DNA of 64,000 bases from Hemibagrus wyckioides (GCF_019097595.1 NC_080719.1:17765001-17829000), one strand, 5' to 3'. Shown: positions 1-12,964, counted from the stretch's first letter. Translations and numbers: made by a program. Notes: generated by a model not told the origin, from the sequence alone.

Positions 1-858
1 TCTTTCTGTCAAGTGTGTGTGTGCGTTTCCTGTAAATGAGGTGGGATATTTATTTCTCAGAAGCTCGCAACCACAAGCTCAGGCAATTCTTCAATAAATA
101 TATCATGCATAAACACTTTATGATGTACACATCACCCGCTGGCTGCATGCATTAAATGTTATTTATTTCATGGAAAGCAATGCAGAGTGCAGATAGATTT
201 TCTCATACCAAAAAAAAATCACCCCAGTAGTGTATTAAGGAGCTCTCTAGTTGCATGTGGCTTAGAGGAAATCCACATTTTACAGAGAAAAGAAAGAGAA
301 TTGCTGGAACTGTAGAGGGAAAAACACACTGTTCAGCAAGTTACTATGAAGTAACTTAGCTTACTAAATATAAATGATAAGTATGTAGATAGTAAAAGGA
401 TATGGTGGGATATTTGCTGTTTGATGTTGTTGTCAGGAAGAAAACTCATATCCTGCTACAGCACAAGGGATGCAACCAAATACAAATATTTCATTTGGAT
501 TAAACAGATATAGTGTTCTATTCATAGACAAACACAGGTATGAATAAGAAAGATACTAGAAAGAATGCCAGAAATGTTTGCAGGACATCTAGTTGAGAAT
601 AAAGGTGTATATTAAAACTGGACCCTCAAACACACCAAAAAAAGAAGTAAGAACCTTCATGCGGATGCAAACAAACTTTCATACATGAGACTTAAATAAA
701 GAGCGTGTTCTTTAACATTTGTTAATTTGGTGACATAGTAACTGCCTGCTTAAGACTGCAGTAGTTCAAATTATATTAGGAGATGAAGCCTTTACTATTA
801 CCACACATTGCATCATAGCAGAGTGGAATACATTTCTTTGCATAGCGCAACCTTGGAG
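1..858. other. Unannotated AT-rich non-coding stretch
   Basis: No ORF, RNA gene or repeat recognised beyond a short TG run near the left edge (about 14-26). Confidence 0.5.
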
Positions 859-924
859 GTTAGGGGCAAGTTTCAGTGCCCCTGGAGTGTTAGGGGCCAG
901 TTTGACAGTGTTGGTGCTTGAAGC

Positions 925-972
925 TGATTGACTGATTGACAGCCCAGTGCTGTAACAACTTGAGCCACCAGA
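925..972 (-). repeat. tRNA-like head of a SINE relic
   Basis: Read on the minus strand the block begins TGGTGGCTCAAGTTGTTACA and continues with a tRNA-like pattern (A-box-like TGGCTCAAG, then a GGGCTGTCAATCAG segment). The body, probably out to about 860, is too diverged to delimit. Confidence 0.4.
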
Positions 973-1034
973 GCCTGACCAAACTTGTTAGAAAATATTT
1001 TTGGGTGCTTTAGAGTGGTGCCACATTTGCCCTC

Positions 1035-1245
1035 CTGTCAGGAGATCCATCACTTTTCTGTACTGCTTATCCTACACAGGGTCAAGAGGAAGCTGGAGAC
1101 TAAAAGGCAGGGTACAGTCCATCACAGGGCACACACAAACTTACACACCCACTCACACTCTACGGAAAATTCAGAGATGCTAATCAGCCTACAACACATG
1201 TCTTTGTACTGGAGGAGGAACCCCAACCTCAGATCATGATAAGCA
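1035..1245 (-). repeat. SINE-like dispersed repeat, family A copy
   Basis: This is the first of many copies in the window. The shared blocks, seen by comparing copies, are CTTATCCTACACAGGGTC, then a CCATCACAGGGCACA-type block, then AGAGATGCTAATCAGCCT, then GGAGGAACC. In full-length relatives the opposite strand starts with a tRNA-like GTGGTTAGC...GGTTCGATTCC head, so this copy is in minus orientation. The 54- to 84-residue ORFs crossing it are not genes. Confidence 0.75.
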
Positions 1246-3222
1246 ACACTTCCCCCTTTTAGGAGCATAAGATCCAGTCCTGCTGATGCAATTGCCATCA
1301 GCCAGGAGCAAAGCGAGCAAGAATTGAGGTTGACTTTCTATCCAATTATCTGTCAGAGAAACACACAAATTGTGGACACCTATGAGTTCATGTATGCAAA
1401 AGCACTTTTAGTAGTGTTACACTGCCCTGTAATGCAGCATGAGTAGCATTTTAAACAGACCCAGCAGGACGCACGACGATGACGGCATTGGATTACACCT
1501 TAAACCAGCAGTAAAAGACACAACAAGTAACAGAGAATGGTATCAGAATGCTCAGTAAGTATTTTGAGTTAGACTGTCCAAAATCTACACTCTTGCAATG
1601 TAAAAAAAAAAAATCATCAGCTGCTGCAGTGCTTTTTACAACATCCTACATCCTATCATGTCCTCAAAGCAAACAAAAATGAATTCCACCAATCAAAATT
1701 GTTGCAGCATCATAGGAACATCTGCAAATATTATATACAAACACTCATAAATCAGATTAAATGTTATTTGAACCGAAGGTTCCAATAATTATAATGTAAA
1801 ATGTATAAATAATTGCAAAATGTATGTATAAATAATGAGGCAAAGAAGCAAATCCGAGGGTCAAATGGGGGTCAAATGAGTGGTTATATGAGATGATTTT
1901 AATGCGCTTTGAGGCCACCTAACTTATCTCAGCTATGATCTTTTTCTTTTTTTTACCATCTTTTATGGATCATGGGTTTGCGAGCCACAGCAGTCATTAG
2001 ACAGACATGGGGTGTCTTGAGATTGCTGGTGGATTGTTATTCTAGCTAGCTCAGTTGCAGTAGTGGAAACATTTTACTGAATAAGGCTCTTTGGAGGCTG
2101 GGAAATTTAGTCAGTGCTGACAATTATTACATGCTTTTCCCTCGGAGCTGCAGGCCCCATCCTGCCCCACCACAGACACTGTTGACCAGCTCAGAGTCCA
2201 TAGTAACCATACATGGCAACATGGAGTCACGTGACAACAGCATCAACATAGACAGGATTACTATGGAGATCAACAAAACACTGCTAAAAAATATCTGTTG
2301 CAAAATGAAGGAGTTCTATAACCTATGAAGTTTTTTGGGTCGTGATTTCCATTTCATAACATGTGACTTGAACGAAATATGACATGAATGCTGATGGATG
2401 TTCTTCACCCACTGATGTTGTTCAGAAGGAACGATCTGATGTATCATGTGACTGTTTTTCACAGTCACATGGCACATTCACGAACAACGTACAGAGAATG
2501 AGGTCAACTTTTGTCATTTACTAAGAGCCTATTCTTCGTCTTGTTTTCGAGTTTTCCTCTGAACTACCCAAACAATCTGTGATAAGTTGAAAAGAGCATG
2601 AGTAAGGCACATGTCATATTCATGGGATCAGCTGTATGCTCTTTTTCATCATGCCCAAAGGGCAATGTGGGCTGCCTTCTAGGTCAGACCATACATCAAA
2701 TCCACAACTGGTTCTCTTTGTTCCTCAATCAGCCTGCTTGGTTTTTTTCCCAGTGTTTGGAGCTATTTCTGGATCCAAGACAAATATAGTGAGGGGACGT
2801 TGCTTATAATACTCGTTTGACTGAGTGGGCTTGTGTCCAAAAACCTCATGCGATGCTCAAGCAAATTAATTGTCACATGCCTCTTGCATAATCCTGACTA
2901 AGTCTGACCGGCTCTTAAGCACAATGTTCCATTTGTTCTCTTTATAGTGTCTACACATCAAGTGCAGAGCTCTGTGAAGCCGTGTGACAATAACGTGCAC
3001 GCTGTATCACCTCTGTATATTGTGTACAGATTGTTGTAAAGAAGCAAAGGCTTCATTTGGTTCCCTTCTTGTGCGCACATTTCCTGTAAACAAATGCAAA
3101 CCCATTTGATGAATTTAAATGGAACAGCAAACAAACTGGCAGCAAGTCATATCTCATGGAAGAAACATCAACCTTGTGGGGCAGTAAAGTGTTCCCATAG
3201 AGACCACCCTCACCCAAACAAT
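1246..3222. other. Non-coding stretch with one short perfect hairpin
   Basis: No gene recognised. It contains an 11-bp perfect inverted repeat at 2445-2471 and an A run near 1601. Short ORFs here show no domain or known motif. Confidence 0.45.
2445..2471. repeat. 11-bp perfect inverted repeat with 5-nt loop
   Basis: CATGTGACTGT at 2445-2455 is followed by TTTTC and then its exact reverse complement at 2461-2471. The arms include CATGTGAC, an E-box-like motif present once on each strand. It could be a chance hairpin or a paired factor site. Confidence 0.5.
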
Positions 3223-3248
3223 CACACACACACACACACACACACACA
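3223..3248. repeat. (CA)n microsatellite
   Basis: About 13 uninterrupted CA units. Confidence 0.95.
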
Positions 3249-3542
3249 AAATAAAGCCATTATGGAACACCAAGCAGGATGAAGAACAAAACCAAAACAC
3301 GCAGCACAGATACACTAAACACAGAGCTGCTTCACTTCATGCAGAGCTGCAATACAAAAATCCTAAGAAAAAATTCACAGGTACATATAAACAATCATTT
3401 TGCTTAATGTGGCCAAACACGTTGAGCAGAATATAAAAAGAAATCAAACATCATATTTATTACTAAACCATTCTCACCACTCTGAGCGTGACTGTTTATT
3501 CAATATTCAATTCAATTCAATAGTTTAAAAGCTCATATTGAA

Positions 3543-3720
3543 GCTTGTACACAACCCGGCCACTGAGGGGTTAAATCTCAGTGCCGTTCACAAGCCTGGA
3601 TAAAATTGGGAAAGTTGCATCAGGAAGAGCATCTGATGTATAACCTGTGCCAAAATCAAAATATGCAGATTGGATGATCTGCTGTGGCAACCCCAACAAT
3701 AACATTAAGGCTTGTACACA
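3543..3720 (+). mobile_element. 156-bp retroposon insertion with an 11-bp target-site duplication
   Basis: The 11-mer GCTTGTACACA occurs at 3543-3553 and again at 3710-3720, bracketing a 156-bp body. The body carries a block seen in common fish retroposon 3' ends: GTTGCATCAGGAAGAGCATC, then CCTGTGCCAAAATCAA, then GCTGTGGCAACCCC. The right end is therefore the 3' end, giving plus orientation. The element is a short, non-autonomous or 5'-truncated copy. The clade of its parent LINE is not certain to me. Confidence 0.75.
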
Positions 3721-3849
3721 CAGGTTCACATCTCTGTCCATTTGTAATTTAATCAAGGTTTAAAGAAAAAAGTTCTTAAAAGTATGCAACTTTTTGAAAA
3801 CTCCTTTTCAGCGCTGTAGCTAGACTCTGGACCAATTAACTGTCTTCAG

Positions 3850-4160
3850 CTAAATCCATCCACTTGTCCTACACAGGGTCCCAGGGAGCCTGGAATCTGT
3901 CCCACAGAACACTAGGCACAAGGCAGGGGACAACCCATCACAGGTCACCAATCACAGACTCATTCACATGCTACAGACAGTTTTGAGAAGCTTATCAGCT
4001 CACTGGACTGGGAGAGGAAACCAGACTACTCAGAAGAAATCCCCAAAGAACAGGGAGAACATGCAAACTCCACACACACACAGGGCAGAGGCGGGAGACA
4101 AAGCCTCCAACCCCAGAGGTGCGAGGCAAATGTGCTAACCGCTAAGCCACCATGCCTCCC
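3850..4160 (-). repeat. SINE-like dispersed repeat, family A, near full-length
   Basis: Nearly complete copy running from CTACACAGGGTCCCAGGGAG through GGAGAACATGCAAACTCCAC to GTGCTAACCGCTAAGCCACC. On the minus strand the last block is the tRNA-like head (GGTGGCTTAGCGGTTAGCAC). An A-box-like head followed by a longer unrelated body is typical of tRNA-derived SINEs. Confidence 0.8.
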
Positions 4161-5568
4161 ACCTTCAGCTAGATCATTTCCATATATGACTGGATAAAGT
4201 ACAGAAGCTCCATTGGTTCATGTTTAGAAAACAATGGTCAGTTTTTCCTATGTTGATCTGCTCTGCTGCAGTATTTTTTCAGTTCAGTCCTCTAAAATAT
4301 TTTGGTGGGTCTGTATCTGGACAGCAGTCCACCAGTTGACAACCCCTGGTTAAAACCCCTGAGCCATTTACTGGGGTGTCCTGCTGAACCTCTATAAATG
4401 TTCCTACAATGTTGGTTAATTACTCTCCTTTTCTAAAATGTAGAATAATTCTTAAACCTTTTTTCTGCTCTGATCGATGTCAGTGCATGCATGCAGGTTA
4501 ACGCTACATTCAAGTTTTAATTCGCCTACATCCAGAAAAGCCACTGAAAACCCGGAGGTAGTCTTATCACCTACCAGTTCCTTCCTGGCTTACGGAGTGA
4601 TGTGTCATCGGCATGACTGTGAACAGTATAACATTTCCCTTCTCTTTTTTTAAAGTAGTTTATATCAGTATTGGCTTTAGACTAAATTTATATACAGACA
4701 GTACGACATAATTGCTGTTTTGAGAAGCTCATCACTAAGCACTCATCTGCTTGCTAGTTTTTTTTGCTAACACTACTTGCTGTTGCTACTGATCTTGTTT
4801 CTCTTCTGAAATTTCAGTCCAAAATGTTGCATAAAGTTCGCTAAAGACACCAGTAGCCCCTCAGGCCTGTGACTGTGGATACAGTGTGTTCTTATGAGCT
4901 TTATTTATTTTGACAAAGCAAATGAATGACACATTTTTGTTTAAGCATTCTTTTTTATTTCTTGAACCTGCTGAGATGGGAAATAACATCATTATAACTT
5001 ACAACTTTGGGGGAAAGACTTTTTTTACAAGGGGAATGGTGACATTTGAGAGACAACGTACAGTAATCTGAAGTTATTATCATTATGCAAAAAAAGAAAA
5101 TGTTTATTAGATATTCAGTGTCGCTTTTTGCAGCATCACTGAGGCTTTTACTAAAGTCCATGTAAATAAAGTTAATCCGGGGCTTAATATTCTCAGATTT
5201 ACATCCATTATTTTTGTGTTTTCAGGTTTCAGGTTTAAGGTTTCAGCTCTAGTTTGACCTCAGCTTGAATTTATGAACTTTCCTTCTAAGTTGTTGAATG
5301 TAGATGTTAATGATGTATAGTGTTTAAATAAAAAAGTTATGGTATTTCACTGATGTGCCAAGGCCCACATTTAGTTTTCCCCCCTTACATCAGAAACACA
5401 TAATAGGAAAATCAGTAAGAGTAGAGCTCACATCTGGATTGTAGAGAGAAAGGTGAGAGATGAGTCCAAGGTGCTGCTGTGTTTTTATGCCCACAAAAAT
5501 CATTTAAGGACGCTGAAAAGGGAATCCCTGCCACTAGGCTGGAGGGCAACCAAGTGCCAAGCGCATGC
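4161..5568. other. Unannotated non-coding stretch
   Basis: No gene, RNA or repeat recognised. Base composition is AT-rich throughout. Confidence 0.45.
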
Positions 5569-5569
5569 A

Positions 5570-5582
5570 ATGTGTGTGTGTC

Positions 5583-5621
<39 letters not shown>
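5570..5621. repeat. Compound (TG)n(GA)n microsatellite
   Basis: TG units interrupted once by TC, running directly into about 11 GA units. Confidence 0.95.
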
Positions 5622-6345
5622 AGACAATATGTGATACTGTCACACAGTGTTTTGTTGACCTCTCCAACAGTAACAGGTTATAGAGGTGAGTCTGATGCCT
5701 TAACAGTACACAGACATGCATAATAGAACACTGTTTACATAGCAACTATTCCTGTCTGAGCATAGTGTTACCGAGAATATAATCCTTTAACCTGTAAGTT
5801 TACCTTTCAATAACTGGGTTCAAGGTCCACTATGTTGTCAGACAACAAACTTCTTCTTTAACATCCATGTTATAGGATACCAGAGGGGAATCCTTGGGAT
5901 CTGAAAGACTTTCAGAGAAGATCTAAACATTTCTCAGAACTAAAAGTCTGTTACTTGTATTTAATATCTGCGAAATCTCATCATGTCATTGTTAAGGCAT
6001 GTTTGGAAACCAAAGGGTTAAATCCAATGATCCAAAGAGGATTTTTCTTATGGTGGTTTACTAGGAGCTGAGTGAGCTCACTATTTGGTTAGGGCTAAGA
6101 TCATTAGAACCTAACAATGTAAAATGAACTACAGGACAAAACCTCCAGAGAACAGATCTCTAGTGTATGTTCAGATTAAATGAGATGCATGTGTGTGCAA
6201 ATGTTTTTTTTCTACACGAGTGCCTATTCTTAAGAAAGGACAGATTATAAGGAACTTGGCTCTTCCTTCTGGACCTCTGTTCTTCGCACTTTGTACTCAT
6301 GTGACACAATGTTCCAGAGAGAACATCCCATGCACTTCCTAGTCG

Positions 6346-6348
<3 letters not shown>
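5622..6348. other. Unannotated non-coding stretch
   Basis: No supported feature. Confidence 0.4.

Positions 6349-6404
<56 letters not shown>
6349..6404. repeat. Long (GA)n microsatellite
   Basis: About 27 uninterrupted AG/GA units, a pure polypurine run. It is likely length-polymorphic. Confidence 0.97.
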
Positions 6405-6407
<3 letters not shown>

Positions 6408-6554
6408 AGAGAGAATTTTGCTCTTTTGCATCTTTGTGTACTTTGAGAGAAAACAGTGAAATAGTGGGACAGAACTAAGGCAACAGGACAGCTTGTGAAA
6501 CACAGAGTGTTACCAAGTCGTCACAGAGGAGCCTGAGGATTAAATTGACAATGT

Positions 6555-6568
6555 TCTGTGTGTGCATG

Positions 6569-6602
<34 letters not shown>
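6555..6602. repeat. (TG)n microsatellite
   Basis: TG-rich run, pure from about 6570. ORFs reading through it are repeat translations. Confidence 0.95.
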
Positions 6603-6940
6603 GGAACAGATGAAAGGAAATTGGTGTGCACAGCAAGTCTACACTGTGTATGGAGCCTGGCTCTGTCATTTGTCACATAAAAACATCATGTCTGAAAAGA
6701 ACGTACTCACTGTGTTTGATTATGTCTTAGAGAAAAACAGGAGCAGCAAGGAAAGAGCTGTGACTGAATTTCATGGAGTAGTTTAACTAGGAAAGCATGT
6801 GAAGAAATATGTATATATAATCAGCGCAGCATTGTGTGTAATCTTCTCTTTACTGATACTTAGAAATGCTGTAGGCTAAAAAATGTCTCAGTCTGTTTGC
6901 TCTGTATTACAGAGAGGAATATGGACTTTGTAGGTTTTGT

Positions 6941-6969
6941 AATGTGTGTGTGTGTGTGTGTGTGTGTGC
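6941..6969. repeat. (TG)n microsatellite
   Basis: About 13 TG units. Confidence 0.95.
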
Positions 6970-7910
6970 ATTCAGGCTGACTGAACCGACTGAACTGGGG
7001 ATTTGGTCTGTCTGGGATGGCCTCTGTGTAATTGGGCCAATGCTGGCCTGGCCTTGTTTACAGTCTGCAGACAAAGGCACTTCGCAGGGACTTTCGAACT
7101 GTGGCCGGGATGCCACACTCCACACATGTCTGACACTCTGGGCAGACAGTAACCCTGAGATCACATGAAATTACAAGACATATTTTTAGTTTTGAAAAGA
7201 TTTATGTATTTGCAGGACCGTCTTAATTCTAAAGAAGTGTAAATGAACCTGAGCAAACATTTCTATGTATATTTTAAGTCTCAGCTAAATGATGTTCAGT
7301 TTAAATATACATAGCAGTATTGCACATTTTCAGCTTGTAAATGTAAACCATGTCTTCAGCTGATAGTGGTATGGGAAGTAATTTGGGATAGGGGTGGTGG
7401 TCTTGGGGGGTCTCTAAAAATCTGGAGTTCTGCAAGAGACATGTGCATTGAAGTCATGAGGATTTAGGGAGGAGACAGGGGGGTGGTGGTGGCTGCAAAA
7501 CACTGTAGCTTTGTGCAAAATAGCACACATGTATCCTGCATACTGCACCAATATACTGTATATTACACACTCAAGTTAGTGCCCAATATGCATGAATCAT
7601 TATTTTTTCTACTTCTCATACATGCACCCATTTGACAAACACACAAGACAATTAAAAAAAAGCAAAAGTCTTTAGACATTGTAACTAACAGTGAACATAA
7701 ATGTTGACACCAGTTAAAAGACACTATAAAAACAATGGAAATTGTACAACAATGGTTGTAGTTATGAAGTGTATTATTCATTTCAGAAACAGTTTGTTAT
7801 ATACAGTAATGAATTCATGCATAAAGGTATGCAGTAAATTGACCAAAAAACATCTTCTGTATGGTGAAGATGTGGCGATCTGGAACCTATCAATGGGAAC
7901 AAGGCAGCAA
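6970..7910. other. Unannotated non-coding stretch
   Basis: No gene or transposon recognised; a G-rich patch lies near 7380-7490. Confidence 0.4.
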
Positions 7911-7936
7911 TACACACACACACACACACACACACT
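7911..7936. repeat. (CA)n microsatellite
   Basis: About 12 CA units, sitting at the edge of a family A-like fragment. Confidence 0.95.
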
Positions 7937-7939
7937 GAT

Positions 7940-8095
7940 TCACTGCTATTAACAATTTAGAGTAGCTAAACCCTCTAACATTATGTGATCAGGAAGTAGA
8001 AGGAAACAGGAGAACCCAGAGGAAATTGACAGGGACATCAGGAGAATGTGCAAAAGTCCACACAGACGGGAACCTGAGCTCAGTTGGGTACAGGT
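7940..8095 (-). repeat. Diverged family A repeat fragment
   Basis: Keeps the order AACAATTTAGAGTAGCTAAA, GGAAACAGGAGAACCCAGAG, then GAGAATGTGCAAAAGTCCAC, which parallels the middle of the 3850-4160 copy. It is more diverged and both ends are lost. Confidence 0.5.
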
Positions 8096-9535
8096 CAAAA
8101 GTTTATTAACTGAGTTAGTTTGTTAACTTGGCTACAATGTGCAAAGGTTTTCTAGCTAACTACCAGCTACTGACAACATGCTTTGCATACAGTTTAGAAA
8201 CAGCTGTGATGTTTTTGATGATGATAACACACTTAAATAACTTACAACATATTCCTCTACTTCAGTGGCATGAAAAAATCTTAAAATACCTGAACATTTA
8301 GCAATTTATACATCTCAAAACCTGGAACACAAGTGTAAACATGGTAGGAGTAGTTGGGATTGTAGAAAATTAGGCTAATTATTCAAATATGAACATGAAT
8401 ATAACTCCCAGAACTTAGCAGCAATAGTATTTATTTAGCTTGCTAATATATTTTGTGCTATGATAACTCAATCAAAACAACAAACCTGGACAAATCAGTT
8501 GCCTCAGTTAGTTTATGGCAAAAATTGGTAGTTTAGCTAAGCTAGTTTACAGATTAGCATGTTTATTAGAGTTACTAGCAACCTCTTTAAATAGAGGTCA
8601 GTGTCAATGTGGGATTGCAGTTGAAATGTTGCACACATACAGAACTAAAAATGAATTCAAATAGACAGTAAAACAAAATCATCAAACATTAGGAGGACAG
8701 ATTTAATGGCCATGACATCTCCAGATACAGCCATCTTGATCTGTGTTTCTCTATGGAGCAGGATAAGAATTTGTTATGAGAAATAGACAGCTAATCATCA
8801 GGGAGACATTTTTCTGAAATTTATTTGGGCTGTGGTGTGTAAGACAGCACAAAAAAGCACAAATCTCCTGATGAAGTAGGAGAGTTTCACAACCCTGTTA
8901 TATGCCAGACCTCGAGGAAACGATGTACTTTTCTTTGTGCAGGTCCTGTTAACACGACACTCTAAACACCCAGCCTTAATCATTAAAAGCCCAGACCAGT
9001 GAGTGATAATTATGATAGCAGCCTCTGATAACCTTCCTCTGGAGATTTCCCCTGAGAAAGTCTGGAGTCAGTAGCATCAGGAGATTAACATGACTGGCCT
9101 AATTACACAAACCTCCTGCTGGGCTAGTGCACTGACAGCTGCTAGTAACTGTAGCCATGAAGATAAACCATTATTAGAACTTGGACAGCTGGTCTACAGT
9201 CAACTAGCTCTCAACCATTGCAACAAAAATGATCAAGCTCTCAAGACTGACTCTTTCATATTTTCCTGTTAGTTTATTTTACCTACACACTGGTGGTGTC
9301 ACAATGCCATAGTGCTCAAAGTATTTGTAGGAGAGCTTTACCACTGTGCCCCTAACACTGCTGGGTCATTTTATTCACAAATTGCAATTGTGAATTGAAT
9401 AACTTTACTTTTCTGAACTGGTATAGTTCCTCAGTATTCCATTCAAATTCATAATTAGTCTGGACCTTCTTGGAAAACTTTCTAAATGTGACTGAGAGTC
9501 ATTTTTATGCATGCTTCCGAAATCACATATGTGAC
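8096..9535. other. Unannotated non-coding stretch
   Basis: AT-rich with frequent GCTAG/TTAGC words but no organised repeat or gene that I can support. Confidence 0.4.
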
Positions 9536-9539
9536 AGTA

Positions 9540-10175
9540 TCTACTGCATTTGATTCAGCATCTACTGCATTTTATTCATTACCTATGGCATTTAATTCAG
9601 CACCTACTGCATTTGATTCAGTACCTACTGCATTTGATTCATTACCTACTGCATTTGATTCAATACCTATTGCATTTGATTCAGTACATACTGCATTTAA
9701 TTCAGCACCTATTGCATTTGATTCAAAACCTATTGCATTTGATTCAGTACATACTGCATTTAATTCAGCACCTATTGCATTTGATTCAAAACCTATTGCA
9801 TTTGATTCAGTACATACTGCATTTAATTCAGTACCTCATGCATGTGATTCATTACCTATTGCGTTTGATCCAATACCTATTGCATTTGATTAAATACCTA
9901 CTGCATTTGATTCAGTACCTACTGCATTTAATTCAGTACTTATTGCAACTGATTCACTACCTACTGCATTTGATTCAATACCTATTGCATTTGATTCAGT
10001 TCATGCTGCATTTTATTCAGTACATACTGCATCGGATTCATTAATTACTGCATTTGTTTCAGTACCTATTGCATTTGATTCAGTACATACAGCCATGATT
10101 TGTTACCGACTGCATTTGATTCATTACCCACTGCATCTGATTCAGTGCATACTACATTTGATTCAGTACCTACTG
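9540..10175. repeat. 21-bp minisatellite (about 30 units), partly in 63-bp higher-order units
   Basis: Units of the form GCATTTGATTCAGTACCTACT follow one another without spacing for about 630 bp, with drift at both ends. Within about 9675-9830 three adjacent variants (ending GTACATACT, GCACCTATT and AAACCTATT) recur as a 63-bp block, so a higher-order unit has been amplified. Because 21 is a multiple of 3, two plus-strand frames stay open: one reads AFDSVPT repeats (ending at 9893), the other LHLIQYL repeats (to 10044). There is no signal peptide or flanking coding support, so I read this as non-coding. DNA just after it (CATACTATATCCGCCATGTT, then GTCATGTGACC) resembles fish DNA-transposon ends. 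Confidence 0.9.
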
Positions 10176-12907
10176 CCTGGCATCATACTATATCCGCCAT
10201 GTTGTCATTTGTCATGTGACCTATGATGCACAAACCACAATCATTCTTTTAACCCTTCCACGAGTTAACAATTTACTCAGGTGTTGTTAAACAAGTACAA
10301 TTTAACTACAAGGAACAATGTTTACACCAATACCACAGTTATATAGCAGACACAAAATGCCTTCCGCTATTTTTGACTGTTATAGCTCTTTTGCTGCAAT
10401 CCCGCTGCATTATGCGATGGAGCAGTGAGCACCGGCTCCACACTACAGAATCTCAGCAGGAGCAGTCGGTCATCAGGTACTTCTCACCTACTGTTTTATA
10501 AAAACTGAGGATTGAGTCATACTCCTTCTTTGGCATACTGCTTTTTGCCTTGAAAGAATCTCTTATTTATAGTTGACAGCAGTAGCTAGCCACTGAGACA
10601 TATTTTAAATAGATTTTGGCATGCTCTGCCCTGGGCTGACTGTCTGATATAATACTTCATCAGATTTATTTCATTTTTTGAGTTTGTTTGATTCCAGAAA
10701 GATTTGATGGACATGCTAGCAGATGAGCTGCAGTACTGAATTTCATTACAATGCTTGTATGATTTTCTGGGAAGATTTCTTTTAATAATGACTCATTATT
10801 TTCATTCATTGACTCCTTTCGTTTCTGCAACTGTATTGGCTTAGAGTGTGTTATCTGTTCAATCAATATTTGTAGATATTCAGAAGAAATTTTAGCTATT
10901 TGCAGGGGGAAAAAAACACTGAGTGCAATACAAATAATATTGCTATATTTTTACAGAATACCGTAACTAACACAAACAAATTCAGTGTATTTGCATAAAC
11001 ATTGAATCACTAGGGTGCATCTGGCAATTTGTAGGTACAAACAGTTCTGTTTGGTATCTAAAAAAACCAGAGTAACAAGTCTACAGTACACAGAAGGAGA
11101 GGGTGCCTCCACCCCATACCACACAAGCTGTTTCCCAGTACAACAGCTCAGTGTTTAAAGGCTTGTGTGCCTGCCCTTTATCTATGCTGCTTTTCTTTCC
11201 TGGAACACTACGCAAGTTTCTAAGAATTGGCCGTGTTCCTCTTAAGCTTGCATGTCCTTCACTTAGCAAAATTTATTATACACACTGTAGTCACATGCCT
11301 GCATTCTTCTGCAGATTACATGAACAAAGTTAACCTTTGCAAACAAAGCACAAGCAAGCAAATACCTTTTATTTTTATTGTATAGTACTGATAAAAGTGT
11401 GAGAAAATGCTTTCAAATATGGGTTTGTGTACATTATATGCATTACATGCATTCAGCATACTGAGTATATACTGTAGTAAATATAGCTTTTCTAATTGTG
11501 TTTTGCTTGAACTGTGCTTCAGAGAATGATCATTCCTTCACTGCTCTTACAGATATTTTTTTTACTAAGCTACTTTATCATGTTTGATTTTAAGGTTGAA
11601 TGAGGTAACATTAGTGCAGACGCTGCTCTGGGGTTAAAAAAAGGAGCTAAAACCAAAAGTCATGTTCCAGCATTGCTTTAGACTCACGTGCATGGTTTAA
11701 AGCTGGGCACAAATGTGAGCAGGCTGCTGCCTGACTCCACGTGGCCAGTGTGGGGAAAAAAGAGGCATGCAAGTGAGCTCAGCAGTGAGGCCCAAAGCAC
11801 AGTCTCTACCTTTGTTAAGATGAAGGGAGGAGGGGGAGCAGAGAGACCCTGGGGTTTGAGTACAGATCACCAGCTTCTGAGAAGACACTTACCCCAGGTT
11901 CACAGCTCGATGTTAACCCCACCTGTTTGTCAATAGGGTTTGACAAACCCATCCTAATGTGTGCCTCCAGCTTACAGCAGACTCTCTGCAGGCAGGGAAA
12001 TCTGCCACCTGGGACCTGGAAACAGAAAAAAAGACTGCATTCCACCACAGAAACCGTTGATAAGATAAGACTCCTATTCTAGGTAGCACTGTTACACGGA
12101 AGCTGCAGGGTAAACGGTACGTGTATGTGCCAGGGCGTGAGTGTGTTTAAAATGGGCGGAGGTTGAAGAGGAGTATAGGCTAAAATAATTCCTATCCAGA
12201 CATCAATAATCCACCAGCAGGGTTATTCTTTGGAGCTGGAAACACAAATGAAATGACTCATGGAAAAGATTGGTAGAAATATCCAGCATGTTTGGTTAAG
12301 TATGGGGGCTGATAAAGAAAGGTTTTCCATACTGAATGGATGGTACTAAAAAGCAAGACAATAAACAAGAGAAAACAGGACACAAAGTCTTCGCAAAAGG
12401 TCAAGAGTGAAGGGACAGTCACAGTGAGGTCTTCTTAATGAGGTCTCACATGTTAGTGAAGCAGCTGCAAGAGTGATTCTTGTAAATTTCTGTAATGTTC
12501 CCAGGGGAAGTACTTCAACCACAAGTCTAACCTCACACCACTTGAGCACCTGTAAGACTAAGCACAGTGTTCAGGGGAAACGTGCCTGCAATATGCTGAT
12601 TTCATGAATTTATGATACTATCTAAAGAAAATGTGTTTTGAGTTCAGATGCGTAGTAAACATGACAAGTCTGCAAACCTATTTAAAGTCTGCTTTGATAG
12701 TCAGCAAAATGCCCCAAGCAAGTGCAAAATGATTACCTTTTTAGCTGCTCATGTCAGGTTAGATGATTTGAAAAGATAAACTAAGAACTTTTCATGTCAA
12801 ACGTTTCCACTGATGAAGAATAAAACTAATGTCAAATGGACTGATTCACTGTTAGGTCTTTTATATACAATATATGGTAAAACAACAAGAGTTGTTTTTT
12901 TTCACAT

Positions 12908-12908
<1 letters not shown>
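10176..12908. other. Unannotated non-coding stretch
   Basis: No gene supported. The 11081-12048 ORFs on both strands overlap one another and show no domains. Confidence 0.4.
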
Positions 12909-12941
<33 letters not shown>

Positions 12942-12964
12942 TGTGTGTGTGTGTGTCTGTGTGT
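12909..12964. repeat. (TG)n microsatellite
   Basis: About 26 TG units with two TC interruptions. Confidence 0.95.

Noticed and set aside
9507..10044. 128- and 164-residue repetitive proteins
   Set aside because: Open only because the minisatellite unit is 21 bp; two frames are open at once, with no signal peptide or splice context.
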